DNA of 64,000 nucleotides from the NCBI RefSeq assembly GCF_026650985.1, contig NZ_CP086239.1, positions 2,170,001-2,234,000 on the forward strand, read 5' to 3'. The notes under the pieces are model-generated. The model made no database searches, had not been told where the DNA came from, and worked only from the letters and a program-made list of their open reading frames with translations. Positions 62,300 to 64,000 of the stretch are shown one piece after another (positions within the stretch are counted from its first letter, which is position 1; the number at the start of each line of letters is the position of its first letter). Both the position numbers and the translations under genes were made by a program. The stretch is from Clostridium estertheticum (GTDB taxonomy: Bacteria > Bacillota > Clostridia > Clostridiales > Clostridiaceae).

Positions 62300-63274
62300 T
62301 TACTCTTTATTATTAACCTTATCTCTAGCATAAGCAGCTGCTCCAATCATACCAGCACAATCACCCAATTTAGCTTGTACAACTCTGCACGCATTGCTGG
62401 ATATCTTTAATGCGTGGCCATTAATTGTTTCACGTACCGTATTTAATAATCTATCCCCGGCTAAAGACATGCCTCCACCCACAATAATAATCTCTGGATT
62501 AAATAAATTAATAACATTTGCCAGGCCAAAACCAAGTATCCGTCCAGTTTCATGCATTACTTCAATTGCCAAATTATCCTGCAGATCATATGCCTTAGAT
62601 ATCATATGCGCCTCAATATTGCTATTATCATAATTAACCCATTCTTCTATTATACTATTTCTTCCTTTATTTAATTTTTCAATAAAGGTATTAACCATTC
62701 CAACTGCTGAAACATATCTTCCTAAACATCCAGAACTTCCACACTTGCAAGGGCGTCCTTCTCTATACATATTCATATGCCCGATTTCTCCTGCACTCGC
62801 TGTTTCTCCATACATAACTTTACCATCCATAACTATTCCTGACCCTAAACCAGTACCTAATGTAATAAGGATTAGATTCTTTGAATTCAATCCAGCACCA
62901 TATAGCCACTCCCCATATAGATTTACACGAACATCATTATCGATAAATACTGGAAAGTGGAATCTCTTTTTCATCTCGTTAACAACATGTATATTTTCCC
63001 AACCTGGAAAGTTTGGTGAAAAAAATGATTTACCCTCGTATGGATCCAATAGTCCTGGAATACCCATTCCCATACAGTAGATTAACTTCTCCGTGATATT
63101 AAGATTTCCCATCATATCTTCAACTATGTGTATGATTTTGTTTAAAACATATGCAGGTCCATTTTGCGCTTCTGTTGACTTACGTACTTCAACGATCAAT
63201 TTTAAATCTAAATTAAATAATGCAACCTTAATGTTAGTTCCACCTAAATCAACCCCAATTATGAACTCACTCAT
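62300..63274 (-). CDS. ROK-family sugar kinase (glucokinase-like)
   Basis: The 324-residue kinase phosphorylates a hexose with ATP. It shows VDLGGTNIKVALF (phosphate loop), IDNDVRVNLYGEW (catalytic Asp), LGTGLGSGIV, and the ROK zinc motif GEIGHMNMYREGRPCKCGSS followed by GCLGRY. Its ATG overlaps the galK stop (ATGA), so it is translationally coupled to it. A glucokinase beside galactokinase suggests lactose or galactoside use. Confidence 0.92.
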   Translation of the reverse strand: MSEFIIGVDLGGTNIKVALFNLDLKLIVEVRKSTEAQNGPAYVLNKIIHIVEDMMGNLNITEKLIYCMGMGIPGLLDPYEGKSFFSPNFPGWENIHVVNEMKKRFHFPVFIDNDVRVNLYGEWLYGAGLNSKNLILITLGTGLGSGIVMDGKVMYGETASAGEIGHMNMYREGRPCKCGSSGCLGRYVSAVGMVNTFIEKLNKGRNSIIEEWVNYDNSNIEAHMISKAYDLQDNLAIEVMHETGRILGFGLANVINLFNPEIIIVGGGMSLAGDRLLNTVRETINGHALKISSNACRVVQAKLGDCAGMIGAAAYARDKVNNKE

Positions 63275-64000
63275 GCTACTAAACTGTTTATGTTAACAGC
63301 CCCATATTTTCTTATATTAACTTTATATATACCATTATTATTGTATTTGCTCATGTATGTTATATATTCTTTAGTAATTCCCTTTGGTAATAAAACCAGT
63401 ATTACACCTGCAAATCCACCCCCATGTACTCTACATGCACCAGCACCATTTTTCTTTATAAATAATTCGCTTAATGCTAGGTATAAGGTAAGTGCCTGTT
63501 CATGAGTAGCTGATATTGAGTAGCTGATATTGAATAACAATTTTGAAGCCATTTCCATGATGAATTGCCTGATTCATTTACTAGCTTAATAAAGTCACCA
63601 TAATTACCCACATTTAAAGCATCTACCTGCTTATCAACACGTTTATTTTCCTCAAAGAAATGTAGTGATCTTAAAATGGCCCTATCTCCAGCCACCTCTC
63701 TCAGATTGTCTAAATTATTAAGCAAATCTTCTAATGTGACATCCCTTAAAACGCTTGCGCCAAGATTGCTTGCAACTGCCTTCATTTCTATTGGTATTGA
63801 TGAATATTCTTCACTCAAATCTGCATGATTTGCACCAGTTGAGACAATTACCAAATCATATATCTGCTCTATTGTTGTGTAATCTATATCTTTTATTATA
63901 GGAAATTCTGGATCTTTAAAATCTATTGTAATTAATCCACCATGAGCACAGGCTAATTGGTCTAATATCCCAGATTGTTTATTCCACTTTGTATTTTCCG
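63271..64000 (-). pseudogene. galK: Galactokinase broken by a 14-bp tandem duplication, runs off the window
   Basis: Galactokinase phosphorylates galactose to galactose-1-phosphate. The upstream part (NKQSGILDQLACAHGGLITI, VIVSTGANHADL) and the C-terminal part (ACRVHGGGFAGVILVLLP) are both typical GalK but lie in different frames. The break is at 63504-63531, where GAGTAGCTGATATT occurs twice. Removing one copy restores a single frame through LQNCYSISATHEQALTLYLA. The N-terminus lies beyond the right edge. It overlaps the ROK kinase gene by four bases. Confidence 0.85.
63504..63531. repeat. 14-bp tandem duplication in galK
   Basis: Two adjacent copies of GAGTAGCTGATATT at 63504-63517 and 63518-63531, followed by a partial third (GA). 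The length is not a multiple of three. Confidence 0.9.

Noticed and set aside
1-64000. CRISPR array, rRNA, tRNA, prophage or intact insertion sequence
   Set aside because: No regularly spaced short repeats, no conserved rRNA or tRNA stretches and no transposase or phage structural protein were recognised while reading the window.

Overview
The window looks like chromosomal DNA of a low-GC, endospore-former-type Firmicute, most likely Clostridium sensu stricto. The bases are strongly AT-rich and nearly every gene has a strong GGAGG-type ribosome binding site. The families fit: FIST and HDOD signalling proteins, YesN/YesM-type two-component systems, many 4Fe-4S ferredoxin proteins, a CD3324-family protein and a clostridial-length PBP2. 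No rRNA, tRNA, CRISPR array, phage or intact transposase was recognised. The species cannot be named from the sequence alone.

Layout. 0-5.7 kb (minus strand): a signalling operon (REC-HDOD, REC with a kinase-like C-terminus, FIST sensor) and an OmpR-type two-component system. 5.9-18.5 kb (mostly plus strand): an accessory, scarred region of small single genes (secreted protein, MarR with lipoprotein esterase, DUF4256, esterase, HTH-like protein, NUDIX, nucleotide kinase-like protein, MBL hydrolase, a stand-alone formyltransferase). They are separated by copies of a roughly 200-bp intergenic repeat made of two hairpins and an AT-rich promoter-like end. 18.6-26.3 kb: a redox and transport cluster (MFS exporter, flavodoxin, aldo/keto reductases, SnoaL-like, acetyltransferase, truncated MFS, MerR), more GC-rich than its surroundings and littered with fragments of deleted flavodoxin and AKR copies. 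26.4-31.3 kb: a collagen-like lipoprotein, a membrane ferredoxin and an osmoprotectant ABC transporter.

31.5-41.3 kb is a coherent sugar locus. A secreted GH28 galacturonase, a three-gene sugar ABC importer without its own ATPase, and a divergent YesN/YesM two-component system probably act together on pectin fragments. 41.4-46.5 kb holds a Gate-domain membrane protein and small hypothetical genes among remnants. PBP2 and an MFS/LysR divergent pair follow. At 52-55.5 kb a TetR regulator sits beside two promoters of the same unusual design: each has a consensus -35/-10 with a palindrome before the -35 and another just after the -10. One drives an alpha/beta hydrolase; the other points toward a flavodoxin-ferredoxin gene. 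55.9-62.2 kb holds a QueG-like protein and an ABC-2 exporter divergent from a NarL-type two-component system, with a dyad between them. The right edge holds a ROK sugar kinase coupled to a galactokinase broken by a 14-bp tandem duplication.

The strongest leads are the hairpin repeat family with compensatory stem changes, the twin TetR promoters, the double-sensor YesM kinase, the galK duplication, and the small promoter plus leader-peptide transcript near 52.0 kb.
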